Origin: Rhynchopus sp. YZ270_cl-10
Lineage: Eukaryota; Euglenozoa; Diplonemea; Diplonemida; Diplonemidae
DNA: 64,000 nt
Direction: 5' to 3'
Assembly (NCBI GenBank): GCA_964035575.1
Contig: OZ037863.1
Location: 288,001-352,000, forward strand
Shown: positions 30,356 to 40,394 of the stretch, piece by piece
Position numbering within the stretch: position 1 is the first letter of the stretch
Layout: each line of letters starts with the position of its first letter
Translations under genes and position numbers: made by a program
The notes under the pieces: model-generated
Told to the model about the DNA's origin: nothing
The model's database searches: none
The model's input: only the letters and a program-made list of their open reading frames with translations

Positions 30356-33228
30356 TCAGAAAAGAACCAATTCCTCTGCATTATCAGCCTGTATTTTTTT
30401 CACTCCTGTGGGGTGCAGCTCAGCATCTTCAAGTGCTCTGTCATAGAGAGGGTTCTCAAGCACCGTCGCACGCTGCTTCTTTTGCAGACAGCAAAACGCA
30501 GCAACAACACACACAGCCACCACGAGCACGCCCACACCGATGCCGACATAAAGAACAACGTTGCTGCTCCAAAACGACTTCACTGTCACGTCGTCCGCAA
30601 GCAGGCACAGAGGCACACCAGTGGGGTGCACGTAGCCCTGTGTGTGGCACACACACGTCCCAGCATTGCACGTCGCCTTCGGGTCAAGCCTCCCACTGCG
30701 ACAGTCTTTGTCAGCTGTGCACAGAGCCTTCACAGCAGGAGCTGACGGTGCAAAAGTGGCACCAGCAGGCTGGTCTGTTGGGGTGGCTGTCGGAAGTGCT
30801 GTGTCAGGTGCAGAGGTACCAGGAGCATAAGAAGCACCATCAGGAAGGCTTGTAGGTACTGCTGTGTCAGGTGCGGGGGACATTGGAACTGAAGTATGAG
30901 AAGCACCAGCAGGCAGGTCTGTTGGCATTCCTGTGGCAGGTGTGGCTGTTCTTGGAGCATAAGTAACACTATGCCACGGCACACCTGTGGCACCTCCACA
31001 GCTCCAAGCAAAGGCAAACTTTGAGTCATCAGAACCCTGATAATGCACCTCCAAAGTAATGTTGAAGTTCCCTGCTACAGTGAGGACTCCGTTGAAAGTA
31101 GTCGAGTGCCAGTCATGAGCCAAAATGGTCCCGTTGCTGTTCGTGAATGTGAACCAGACACCGTAATGACTTGAGGGAATGGAGGAAGCAGCAATGTCAA
31201 GCATTCCTGTGCAGGGAATAAGCCAACTGTAAATCGCCGGTTCTGAAAACATCCGCTCATACGTCCCAGCAGGCGGCAGTGTCAGGTATGTGGAAGCATC
31301 AAGGCCTGCTGCAGGCACAACTGCAGGTCCAGTGTTGCATTCCCACTCGAAGGTGAATTCGTTTGCTCCCTTCTGACCTTTCACACTCGTGTCGTTCAAC
31401 ACAACTGTCATCTCACCGTTGGCAGGGTAAGTGGCAATATAACGCCCCCGGTTCTCCGTCAATGACGTCAGCACGTACTCATCACTGTTTTGAAGTGCCA
31501 CTCTCGTGTAGTCAGACGTGGTCAAGCTGCTGAACGTGACCTCAACTGTTCCCACACACTGAAATGTCCAGCACTCAACGTACTGTGCAAAAGCGGGTGC
31601 TCTGATTGAGGCAACCAACGGTGGCAACACCAACGCTTCGCATACGGGAAGTGGAACAACTGTTGGTGGTGCAGGTGTGTCAGGTGCAGACGTCAGATCG
31701 TGTGAGGGAAAGTCTGGTCTTGTCCCTCCACAACTCCAAGCAAATACAAATTCGGCGCCATGGAGCGCTTGATCTGTAGAGTGCAAAGTGATGTTGAAGT
31801 TTCCTGCAACACTGAAGGTTCCGTTGAAAGCAGTGGAGCTCTTGTGACTAGCCAAGATGGTCCCGTTGCTGTTCGTGAATATGAATTCGACTCCGTACCG
31901 ACTTGAGCCGAAAGCTGCAATGTCAAGCATTCCTGTGCAGGGAATAAGCCAACTGAAAATCGCCTGTTCTGAATACATCCGCTCATACGTCCCAGCAGGC
32001 GGCAGTGTCAGGTATGTGGAAGCATCAAAGCCTGCTGCAGGCACAACTGCGGGTCCAGTGTTGCATTCCCACTCAAAGGTGAAGTGGCTAGCGGAGTAGT
32101 AACTATACCCCCTTGTGTCGTTCAACAGAACCGTCATCTCACCGTTGGCAGGGTAAGTGGCAATGTAACGTTCCCGGTTTTCCGTCACCGATGTGAGCAC
32201 GTACCCATCACTGTTTTGAAGCATCACTCTCCCATCACTCCCAAATGTACTGATGTTTCTGAACGTGACCTCAACTGTTCCCACACACTGAAATGTCCAG
32301 CACTCAGAGTACTCTGCTCCGTAAATGGGTGCTTTGATTGTGGCAACCAAAGGTGGAAACAACAGCGCTTCGCACGGGGCACGTGGAATAAGTGTTGGTG
32401 GTGCAGGTGTGTCAGGTGCAGGTGTCAGATCGTGTGAGGGCAGGTCTGGTCTTGTCCCTCCACAACTCCAAGCAAAGGCAAACTCGGCGTCATCGTTTCC
32501 TTCATACGGGGAGCGCAAAGTAATGTTGAAGTTCCCTGCAACAGCAAAAGTTCCGTTGAAAGTGGTCGTGTACCAGTCAGTATGCAAAATGGTCCCATTG
32601 CTGTTCGTGAATATGAATGCCCCTGAGTAACGTTGAGTGGATGACGAGGCAGCAATGTCAAGCATTCCTGTGCAGGGAATAAGCCAACTGGAAATCTCCT
32701 GTTCTAAAAAAATCCGCTGATACGTCCCAGCAGGCGGCAGTGTCAGGTATGTGGAAGCATCAAAGCCTGCTGCAGGCACAACTGCAGGTCCAGTGTTACA
32801 TTCCCACCCAAAGGTGAATTTGTTCTCGTTGGAGTAACTATACCCCACGTGTCGTTGAACACAACCATCATCTCACCGTTGGCAGGGTAAGTGGCAATGT
32901 AACGTTCCCTGTTATCCATGAATGATGTCAACACGTACCCATCACTGTTTTGAAGTGTCACTCTCCCGCCTCTCTTATATGTGCTGATGTTTCTGAACGT
33001 GACCTCAACTGTTCCCACACACTGAAATGTCCAGCACTCAATGTACTCTGCGCTACTAACGGGTGCTTTGATTGTGGCAACCAAAGGTGGCGACAACAGC
33101 GCTTCGCACGCGGCACGTGGAACAACTGTTGGTGGTGCAGGTGTGTAAGGTGCAAGAGTAATTGGGCTGGTGGGTATCGGCACCGCACGCGACAGGGAGA
33201 GACACGATACTGCAAGGAGCCAACGCAT
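30356..33228 (-). CDS. Repeat-domain type I surface protein, one apparent frameshift
   Basis: The start is the ATG at 33228 (MRWLLAVSCLSLSRA, a signal peptide). Three tandem repeats of about 240 residues follow. Each has two related beta-rich subdomains with conserved Cys and Trp (ECWTFQCVGTVEV, FTFEWECNTGP, WLIPCTGMLDIA, FAWSCGG), separated by Thr/Pro linkers. Then come a Cys-rich EGF-like segment, a membrane helix and a 43-residue tail. In repeat 1, near 32848-32855, the frame breaks: a run of four Gs stands where the second repeat has five. With one more base the product would be 957 residues. This may be a sequencing error, a pseudogene or a switchable homopolymer. The subdomains resemble CUB or PPC folds only loosely. 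A paralogue begins beyond the window end. Confidence 0.8.
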
Positions 33229-33958
33229 TGTGTGACTTGACGGCACAACGCCGCTTGCCTGTGGGTGGGGTTCTGAAGAGTGTGTGGTGACCTGTTGGGT
33301 GGTGTGGGTAAGTGTCTCCAATGCGCCGTGCACGACACCAATCCGTGCCTTTCTGCACACAGCAACATTTTGCATTGGTGTTCTTGAAGAGAAACGTGAA
33401 GGTGGATACTTCGTGCATGAAAAACTGCTGTTCAGCCCAGAAAACCCCAACTACTCCCGTCAGACGTCTGCATGGACAGTCTGTACGGATGAGAAGCGTT
33501 ACAGTCTCTACTACATGCAGTGCTAGTTGTAGGATCACGTCCCCGCATACGTAAGTTTATGGATGTCGTTTTTGCGTTTTGATGATTCTGCGAACAGACA
33601 AAAAGGAAAGATTAGGGGTGGCGCTGACTTTCCAGTTTTTGTTTAAACCTCTGCTTGAATAGTTACTACTCAGCTGATATTTTTTTTCACCGTTTGCAGT
33701 ATTTTTTTTTTTTGTACTAACAACACCCTTCTCCCCACATCCCTCACCCCCACAAAACGGCAGTGGTGTGACCTCAGTGTGAGCGCGTGAACGACTCGAC
33801 TTTGCATTTTGCTTCACATTGCATCACCACCACTATGTCTCACCCTACGTCAGGATGTGTTCACTTCTTCGATTTACTAAGTGAAATAGACTCTTTATCG
33901 TAAGAATGGACAAAATCTCAGGACACAGTGTAAACAAAAAAAGGGGGACGGACGCTGC

Positions 33959-33987
33959 AAGATGAATCCTCTAGAGCATACACATCT
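33959..33987 (-). repeat. Short hairpin element, family B
   Basis: AAGATGAATCCTCTAGAGCA is followed by TACACATCT, with AGATG and CATCT able to pair at the base. Orientation matches other copies. Confidence 0.55.
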
Positions 33988-34388
33988 ACATCAGTTTCAT
34001 ATACTTTACAATCAAAGAAGAGAAAGTACAAAGGACGTTAAACAGACACATCCAATCCTTTTATTATGTTGCAAAAAAAGAAAAAAAAAATGTGAAAATT
34101 GTTTCCGTACATGAACTACAACTTTTCATGTAGATTGGTTTCTAACATTAACCCTGTTTTCAGTCTTAAGAATTGTGTATTCAAAAGGGTCGGCATCGTC
34201 AAAGTATTTCCACTTTAGGTGGGTGAATGTCATAAAACCGAAAAAAGAAGAAAAAGAAACAAAGAGAGAAAGAGAGAAACTTGACGATTTCTCAAGAGCA
34301 GGTTTTCCTCTAAGACCGGGTTTGACGAACCCTGGCATTCAAAAAATCCTTCACCTTGCCCCTGCACTGCCGGTTTTAAAAAAAGTGA

Positions 34389-34431
34389 AGTTGATAGTGC
34401 AAACGCCTCTGGGACGCAGGCACTGACACTC
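34389..34431 (-). repeat. Short hairpin element, family C
   Basis: AGTTGATAGTGCAAACGCCT is followed by CTGGGACGCAGGCACTGACA. Family C features are GTGCAAACGCCTC and the trailing GACGCAGGCACTG. Confidence 0.6.
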
Positions 34432-34512
34432 CGCGGGTAAAAAAAAAAAAAAAACACGCACACTTTACCTGCTGTCTCTTCCCTCCCTCCCCTCCCTCTA
34501 CCCAACCCCATT

Positions 34513-35529
34513 TTAGTTGTTCTTCAAAAAGAATGTGAAGAGCCGCGAGCCGGTCAGACGGCCACCGTTGAACTCATGCGAGTCCATCCCAGACGTGGCG
34601 TGCCCTTCGGCATACTCGAGAGCGACACCTGAGAGCACCTGGCTGTTCTTTGCTGCCTCGGAGATCAGGAAGTCTGACAGGTAGCGCATCACATGGATCG
34701 AGGCACTGCTGCGGTTGAAGTTGTGCCCCGAGGTCCACTCATAGGCGGGGCGCTCGGGGTGGTATTGTACCGCAAAGATCGGGTACTCTTTGTGTTCCAT
34801 CATGGCCACAAACTCTTTTCCCTTTCTGTCAAACGACGTCCCCAAGAGATGGTACTTCTGGAGCCCGCTGTTTGCAAGGAATGTGGCCGGGGTGACACCG
34901 TCGTGGTGGAGGTTTGCTGTCACATTGTCTTTGGTGAGAACCTCGTAGATGTGATCCGGCATCTGGTCAAAGAGACGCGAGTTTGCAACGTCCCGTGGCG
35001 AGACTGGCAGAGAGATGTCCTCAGAATCAAACGCCCCAGTCTCCACAACAGCCTTGCTGTGCCCCGCAATGATCGAAATGCTCTGCAACCCCATGCAGGT
35101 CCCCCAGACAGGAAAGTTCACGCCAGCCTCAAACTTCGCCGCGCTTGTGTTCATGATATACTCAAGTGTACGCATATATTGTGCAACAGGCTCCGGAGGG
35201 GATGGGTCCTCAATCAAAAGCCCGCCTCCAGTGAAGAGCACACCGTTGACACCGTCAAGGATCGAGTCAAGCAGGTCCTTCGAGGTGTCGTACATATTGT
35301 AGGTAATGCCGATACTGCGTGCGGCGGACTGTTCGATCCACTTCGAGTAGTAGATAGTCATGCACGTAAAGGATGTGTCATTCGCAGCGTTCGCGCGATA
35401 TTTGTGCCCCGCACTGTGCAGCGTATCGCATCCTTGCGTATAAGGCACGCCTACAATACCAATAACGGTACCTTCTTCTGCAGGTGTCGCCACCGCCAGG
35501 TAACTAACAATCGAGAGGAAAGTCAACAT
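34513..35529 (-). CDS. Gamma-glutamyl hydrolase (peptidase C26)
   Basis: Starting at the ATG at 35529 gives 338 residues with a signal peptide (MLTFLSIVSYLAVATPA); an in-frame ATG 11 codons upstream is less likely. The class I glutamine amidotransferase-like fold is evident: IGIVGVPYTQG (23-33), GVLFTGGG (96-103), the nucleophile C145 in WGTCMGLQ, and the catalytic H257 in QYHPE with E259. The length and motif spacing match eukaryotic gamma-glutamyl hydrolases. These act in lysosomes or outside the cell and trim poly-gamma-glutamate chains from folates. No intron is needed. It is the most confidently identified enzyme in the window. Confidence 0.95.
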   Translation of the reverse strand: MLTFLSIVSYLAVATPAEEGTVIGIVGVPYTQGCDTLHSAGHKYRANAANDTSFTCMTIYYSKWIEQSAARSIGITYNMYDTSKDLLDSILDGVNGVLFTGGGLLIEDPSPPEPVAQYMRTLEYIMNTSAAKFEAGVNFPVWGTCMGLQSISIIAGHSKAVVETGAFDSEDISLPVSPRDVANSRLFDQMPDHIYEVLTKDNVTANLHHDGVTPATFLANSGLQKYHLLGTSFDRKGKEFVAMMEHKEYPIFAVQYHPERPAYEWTSGHNFNRSSASIHVMRYLSDFLISEAAKNSQVLSGVALEYAEGHATSGMDSHEFNGGRLTGSRLFTFFLKNN

Positions 35530-36010
35530 TGTGTGGGTTGCTGTGAGGGGTGTTGCAGACAAAAAGGTGGAAGAAAAGAATGGAGAGAATACGAAAAACC
35601 CCCCCTTTTAAAACTATTTCTCAGTCGGTTATGTCGAAACGTCACCGTGGTGCGGCTGTTGTCGTTTGCTTATTACTTTGTTAATGACCTCCCCCCCACC
35701 CCCCCAGCTCACAAAAATGCAGTAAAAGAAAGATGGTGCAATATGTATGGGGTATACACAACGCAACACAGACCCCTGCAGTACCGTTGTCTAAGGTGTC
35801 AACTAACAGCAGATGTGTCAGTCACCAAAAAAAAAACCCAACTTCTGTGACACAGAAACAACCCCCACCAGGGTCGGATGTGGGTGGCCTAAAACTCCCA
35901 ACCCCCCAAAATGGATAATACTCCACGCAGGAAGCAGATAGCTGATTGCAAAGCACAATGCAATCGGTTGGTGTTCTCTTGAAAGAAGGAAAATAAAAAG
36001 AAAAAGACGA

Positions 36011-36052
36011 AACGTGCAGACACCTCACTTCATCGGCAGACTCAGGCATTGG
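36011..36052 (-). repeat. Short hairpin element, family C
   Basis: AACGTGCAGACACCTCACTT is followed by CATCGGCAGACTCAGGCATT. It is diverged but shares the CCTCA...TTCATCGGC...GACTCAGGCA order. Confidence 0.55.
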
Positions 36053-36084
36053 GGAAAAAAAAAGAAACAAAAAGAAAATTTTAT

Positions 36085-36120
36085 CAGATGAACCTAAGCC
36101 TCTCGTGTTTAGTCACCTGG
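36085..36120 (-). repeat. Short hairpin element, family A
   Basis: CAGATGA pairs with TCACCTG at the base; relative to 12140 the end pair has changed from A-T to C-G with pairing kept. The inner stem is CTAAGC/GTTTAG around CTCTCGT. That inner stem has a G-T pair on the plus strand, a counterexample to the general minus-strand wobble trend. Confidence 0.75.
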
Positions 36121-36605
36121 CCTTCAGAACGTCTGTTTTTGTTTGTGCTGACTGGGGTTTTGAAGAAATTGTTAGATGATAGACTATCATGCACGGGGCA
36201 GCAGCCATGTTTTTTCTTTTCTTTTTTCCTCTTTTTTATGAACCGGATTTAATGATGGCATAATTTGGCCCTCCTGCTAGCGTGAAACTGCATCCGAGGG
36301 TTTTGCAACACTTCTTCTAGAAACATCTGTGCAGGTTAACCTGATGCTGTAGTGGCTCCACCCTTTGGGAAACGAAGGTGGTCACACACTGGAGGCACAC
36401 ACCCGATCCCTAATGAGCCAACACCTACACCTAGGGACCGGCCTAATACCCATCTAGCAGGCAAAGGGGAAAGTACAGACATCGCCACAGAGGACACCTC
36501 CGTGAGGCTCTTTGCAGTGCGAAGTTTAACACAAAAAAAATCCCCCCTGTCCGAGGTGTGCAATATAGGTCTGTGCCAATCCACGTGTCCAAAAGATCTT
36601 AAGGT

Positions 36606-38357
36606 CTACCGCTTTGAACACGACCCACCGATGCTCATGTATTTGTTTCCAAGCGTGTCGGTGGCAGGCTCTGGGTGGTCCACAACACGTTCCCACTGCT
36701 TCGTGTCATCTTTGTAGCGCTTGAGGTTGCTTTGGTATTCATCAGCGCTGTCCTGTGGGGGAGGGGTTGGGGTGTGATGTGACACAAAGTGTAAAAATGT
36801 CGCCCGAAGGCTGTTGTACTTAAAAGATACGAAAGTCGTCTTCACCTCTGGAAGCTTTTAGTTGTTGTTTACGCTGCTTTTTTTCAAAATTCCAAAATGA
36901 AAATAAATGTTTTCTTGAAAAAAGGTCGGTCCGCTTTTCTAAGCAGGACAGAATTTCTACAATTTCATATCATTTCCAAAGAAGAGAACAAAGGACCTAC
37001 CGATACATCACAAAAATTTTAAAAATAGAAACTTAACACTCAGCACACATGGGAGAGGTTGTGGTGAAACGCACACACAACTCTAACACAAAAAAACGAC
37101 ACATACTGTCAGATGATGAATGCAAATCGATGCGTCTGTCTGTTTTTGCACATTCGCCCCCGAATGGATGTCATGGTGCCTGCAGTCCCTTACGACGTAG
37201 AGGGGGATGTTTGCCTCATAGAACCACCTGCCTACCATAACGTCTTCGTGATAATAATGCACACCAGCTTCGGCAATTTTACTGTCACGTATCCAATCAA
37301 TCAGATCATAGGACATTGTGATGCTCATCCCCCCTGAGAACGGAAACGACGTTTTGGAGCCTTTTGCTATGCCCCATTTCATGATACGCCCGTAGTAGAT
37401 CCGAGCCGTGGAGGGAAGGGTGGTGAGGGTGTGTTCTAGGGCGTGGGTACGGATGTACTCATCGTCGTCTCCCTTCATGAGAAAGGAGAACTTCAGCCGA
37501 TCAGCCGCAAAGCAATACCACGCATACGCTTTTCGAGACATTCCCACCTCCACAGCCCAGCTCTTCTTCTTTTCCTTCCACACCCCTTCCCTCATATCGA
37601 AAAACAAGATGTCTTTGTGGATTTTCGCCTCTTCTTTTAACTCCTCAGAAATCGTATAGTTATTGGCTGGGTGATACGCTAAAAGATATTTTATGAGAAT
37701 CGTCGGATTTTTTCCACCAAATACATTCGAATACCGAAAAAAAGAGTCCCGCTGGTATTTCCTTCTACGCTGACCCTTTTTAGTATCAATCGAAGGAATT
37801 CCGATAACTATAGTCCATTCTTGAACCTCATTGCCAAATTCTGCTTGAGGAAAGAGAGAGTCATGATTGGGGATAAGAGGAATCATCGGCGCGATTCTGG
37901 TAGCACGACGGTCCTTTGTTGTTATTTCTGGGAGCAACGTTGCAACCTTTTTATTTCTCGATAACGGCGCGCCTCTCGGGTCTTGCGTTGGGTTCGGATC
38001 ATACGCTAATGGAAGTGGCGTTTCTTTCGAAGAATCCAACCAAGCAGTTTCACCCTTTTGTCGCGCATTGAGGTCCCACAGCTTTTCAAAAGGGCTTAAA
38101 AATCGTTTTACTTCGTTCGATTGCGATGTAGGTAAAGAGGAAGAGGAAGAAGGGGGTTTTGAAGTCTCGACAGTCGGGTTGGAGGTCTCAATGTGTTTCC
38201 GTGAGGCGCCTTCAGTTACACTGCGTACCGTTGTCAGTTCAGTGAAATCCCTCAGATGAACCGCATAGCTTATAAACAAAACCAAACTAAAGCAAATTAA
38301 CAGCAAAATCAACGCCGGAAATCGAAGGGAAGGAATCTTCCGTTTACTTCGTTCCAT
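36606..38357 (-). CDS. GT31 (beta-3-galactosyltransferase-like) type II membrane enzyme, two exons
   Basis: Exon 1 is 38357-37107 and exon 2 is 36752-36606. The donor is ACA/GTATGT and the acceptor CCCACAG/GAC, joined in phase 0 to give 465 residues. A short basic tail precedes a single membrane anchor (about 13-31), then a stem rich in Ser/Pro. The GT31 catalytic region has WTIVIGIPS (181-189), the metal-binding DDD (297-299, in MKGDDDEYI), SGGMSITMS and YHEDVMVG (369-376). Unspliced, exon 1 ends seven residues later in VCVVFLC, an unlikely terminus. With exon 2 it continues as CIHHLT-DSADEYQSNLKR. The protein should lie in the Golgi and add a hexose in beta-1,3 linkage; donor and acceptor are unknown. 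Confidence 0.85.
37023..37080 (+). repeat. SINE-like repeat fragment inside the GT31 intron
   Basis: Bases ATAGAAACTTAACACTCA and GGGAGAGGTTGTGGTGAAAC match the first third of the repeats at 1124 and 48091. It ends 26 bp from the intron donor. Confidence 0.65.
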
Positions 38358-38632
38358 TTTTATTTAAAAAAAAATACTTTTTTTTTTTGGAGAAGTTAAA
38401 AAGGGGGTCAAGGCCTCTGTTAAAAAAAAACAATAAAAAAAGGTGAGGTTGAGTTGGGTTACAAAGGGGGAGGGGGGAGAGACTGCGCAACAACTTCTAA
38501 GGAAGCAAGGATGGGGTCGGGTTGTGCACTGTGTATGGTGTAGAAGTGGCGGCAGGGGGTAGGGGTGGGGGTGTGGTGGGGCCTGCCTGTGAAATGATGT
38601 GGTGGTGGTGTGGATATTAAAAAAAAGTAGAG

Positions 38633-38730
38633 TTGAAATACAAAGCCCTCTCGTGAATAGTGTACCTTGGTAAAATGACCAGTGTACCGGGGGTGGACAC
38701 CCAACCGTGCAGTTCTACAATCCATTTCGC
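38633..38730 (-). repeat. Hairpin element, family D with extension
   Basis: TTGAAATACAAAGCCCTCTC is followed by GTGAATAGTGTACCTTGG, where ATACA pairs with TGTA. The following 55 bp (AATGACCAGTGTACCGGGGG...CCATTTCGCGG) recur after the family D copy at 45903, so this family is longer than the hairpin. Confidence 0.75.
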
Positions 38731-38759
38731 GGTTTACACCTAAAAAAAGAAAAGAGAAG

Positions 38760-38803
38760 TTGAAAGTGCAAGCGCCTCACCGTTCATCGGCGGACGCAGG
38801 CAG
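38760..38803 (-). repeat. Short hairpin element, family C (best copy)
   Basis: It contains GAAAGTGCAAGCGCCTCACC, then GTTCATCGGCGGACGCAGGC. The inner CCG/CGG stem closes TTCAT; outside it GCGCC faces GGACGC with one C-A mismatch that is U-G in minus-strand RNA. Very similar copies are at 47021 and 48929. Confidence 0.75.
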
Positions 38804-39173
38804 AGGGGGGGGAGGGGGGAAAGCAAAGAAGTTGGTGACTTTATTTTGAGGAATACTTTCGTACTGTGGGAGGGTTCAAAACAAAACAAAAAAAGAGAAA
38901 GAAAAAAGGGGGCATTTGTGGGAAAGGAGATGGTGGGAATAATATTGGTTACCAAAAGGTCTCTGTAACCTATCCACAAGCTGAGTCCGCCAGCAGTAGA
39001 TTTTGCTTTCCATTTTTATAAAAGTGGTTAAATTTTTTCTGTTCTGTTTAAAAAAAAAAATGATGTTTGTTGGAGTGTAACTGCTACACCGGGCAGTCTG
39101 CACTTTTTTTTAGCCTGAAACAAATGATTTAGTTTACAGTAAACAAAAAAAAAAACCGCCGAATTAGTCTCTT

Positions 39174-39283
39174 CACGGATTCTGCCAGATCTGGCCAGAT
39201 CTGGAAACCAGATCTCCACATCTGGAAAAAGAGCCAGATCTAGGAAATTGGCCCCCAAATCTGGCCAGATCTGGCAGTATCCG
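39174..39283. repeat. CCAGATCTGG palindrome cluster
   Basis: Inverted ends (ACGGATTCTGCCAGATCTGG and its near inverse) enclose further CCAGATCT units over 110 bp. It resembles a small foldback element; no clear target duplication. Confidence 0.75.
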
Positions 39284-39624
39284 TGTCTCTTTTTTTGTGA
39301 AATATTTTTTGGCGAAATATTTGGGAATAAAGGGGGTCCTTAGCTATCCGCTCTTTTTTGAAAATGTTGAAAAACGTTTCCTGTTTTGAGAAAAAAAAAC
39401 AAAAAAAAAACAAACAAAAACAATACCAATTTCCACCTTCCATGGTGTTCCTGACCGCCTTCTTTCCTTTAAAAAGAAGGCAGCCCTCTAGCACCCTCCG
39501 TGCGTTGTGCGGTAAAATCACAAAACACCATTCTATAGATTGCACGAAGTAATGTAGAAGTGATGACATGCAGGCAGACGTCTCTGGGGTGCATAACTGC
39601 ATAGCTTTTGGATTACTTTTTTTT

Positions 39625-39680
39625 TTGATAAATTGTTGGAGTAGTGTCGGTTGTGTTGCTACAGTAGTGCAATCTCCACT
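39625..39680 (-). repeat. Short hairpin element, family F
   Basis: ATAAATTGTTGGAGTAGTG and TAGTGCAATCTCCACT bracket a shortened interior. This is the third copy, in the same orientation as 7573 and 20965. Confidence 0.65.
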
Positions 39681-40394
39681 TTTTTATGACAAATCACCTA
39701 AGCCCCCACCGTGGTGGGTAACCTAGGTGTCTGTACTCAATGTTGTTCGAAGACATTTTGCATCCACGGAAGTTTTTTTTTTTGAGAATTTCTTTAAAAT
39801 AGAGAACGTCAACTCTGTTGGAGAAAGGGAAAAGGGGGGATGTGAGCATCAAGGAAGGACTTCGTTCCTGGGGTGATGAGGGGAAAAGAACAATTAAAAA
39901 AAGAAAAGAAAAGAAAAGAAAAGAGAAGAGAAAACCAAAAAGGGGGGATATTTGTTGCACAACTGAACCACCAAACTTTGTTGCTGACTGGTCAACAGGG
40001 TCGATAGCAGCTGACAGCGTTTTTCTTTTTTTCATTTTTTTTTCTTTTGGTGAAATCGGTGCAAGAGGAAGGACAGCAGTGTCAACTCGAGTGATTTTTT
40101 TCTTCTTTTTTTTTGCATTGCTTTTTCTCTTTGAAAACTTTGGCATCTACAGACGGGGGTTTTTGATAAATAAATATTTTTTTTTTTTGAATAGATAAAA
40201 GCAATAAATTACTTTTTATTTAAAACAAAAGGCACTCCGTATCCAAAACAGGGGGGCAGTCTGGGGACAAAAACAGATTTCTGTATTGGGGAGGGTGGGA
40301 GTGTTTTTCGCTAAAAGGTAGGATTAAAAGTAAAAGAAAATGATGTAAAACATCGGGTAGTCGGGTCCACTTGGAAAATACATAACTACATATA

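Larger units (their letters stand above)
33229..34512. other. Spacer between surface protein and hydrolase genes
   Basis: No gene is supported. It includes the surface gene's 5' region, AT-rich sequence, and hairpin elements at 33959 and 34389. The second lies only about 80 bp beyond the stop codon of the hydrolase and probably in its 3' untranslated region. Confidence 0.5.
35530..36605. other. Spacer between GT31 and hydrolase genes
   Basis: No gene is supported. It contains the hydrolase 5' flank, a run of TCCCAACCCCCCAAAA-type C-rich sequence, and hairpin elements at 36011 (family C) and 36085 (family A). Confidence 0.5.
38358..40394. other. Spacer upstream of GT31 gene
   Basis: No gene is supported. 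It holds hairpin elements (38633, 38760, 39625), a CCAGATCTGG palindrome (39174-39283), GGTGTGG-rich simple sequence (38540-38620), and long A/T runs. Confidence 0.5.

Noticed and set aside
30019-30855. 278-codon plus-strand frame
   Set aside because: Most of it is antisense to the conserved C-terminal part of the surface protein, and the 5' part lies in a duplicated spacer. No domain is visible.
34693-35850. 385-codon plus-strand frame
   Set aside because: It overlaps gamma-glutamyl hydrolase antisense. The minus-strand frame has the complete catalytic motifs, so this is a shadow.
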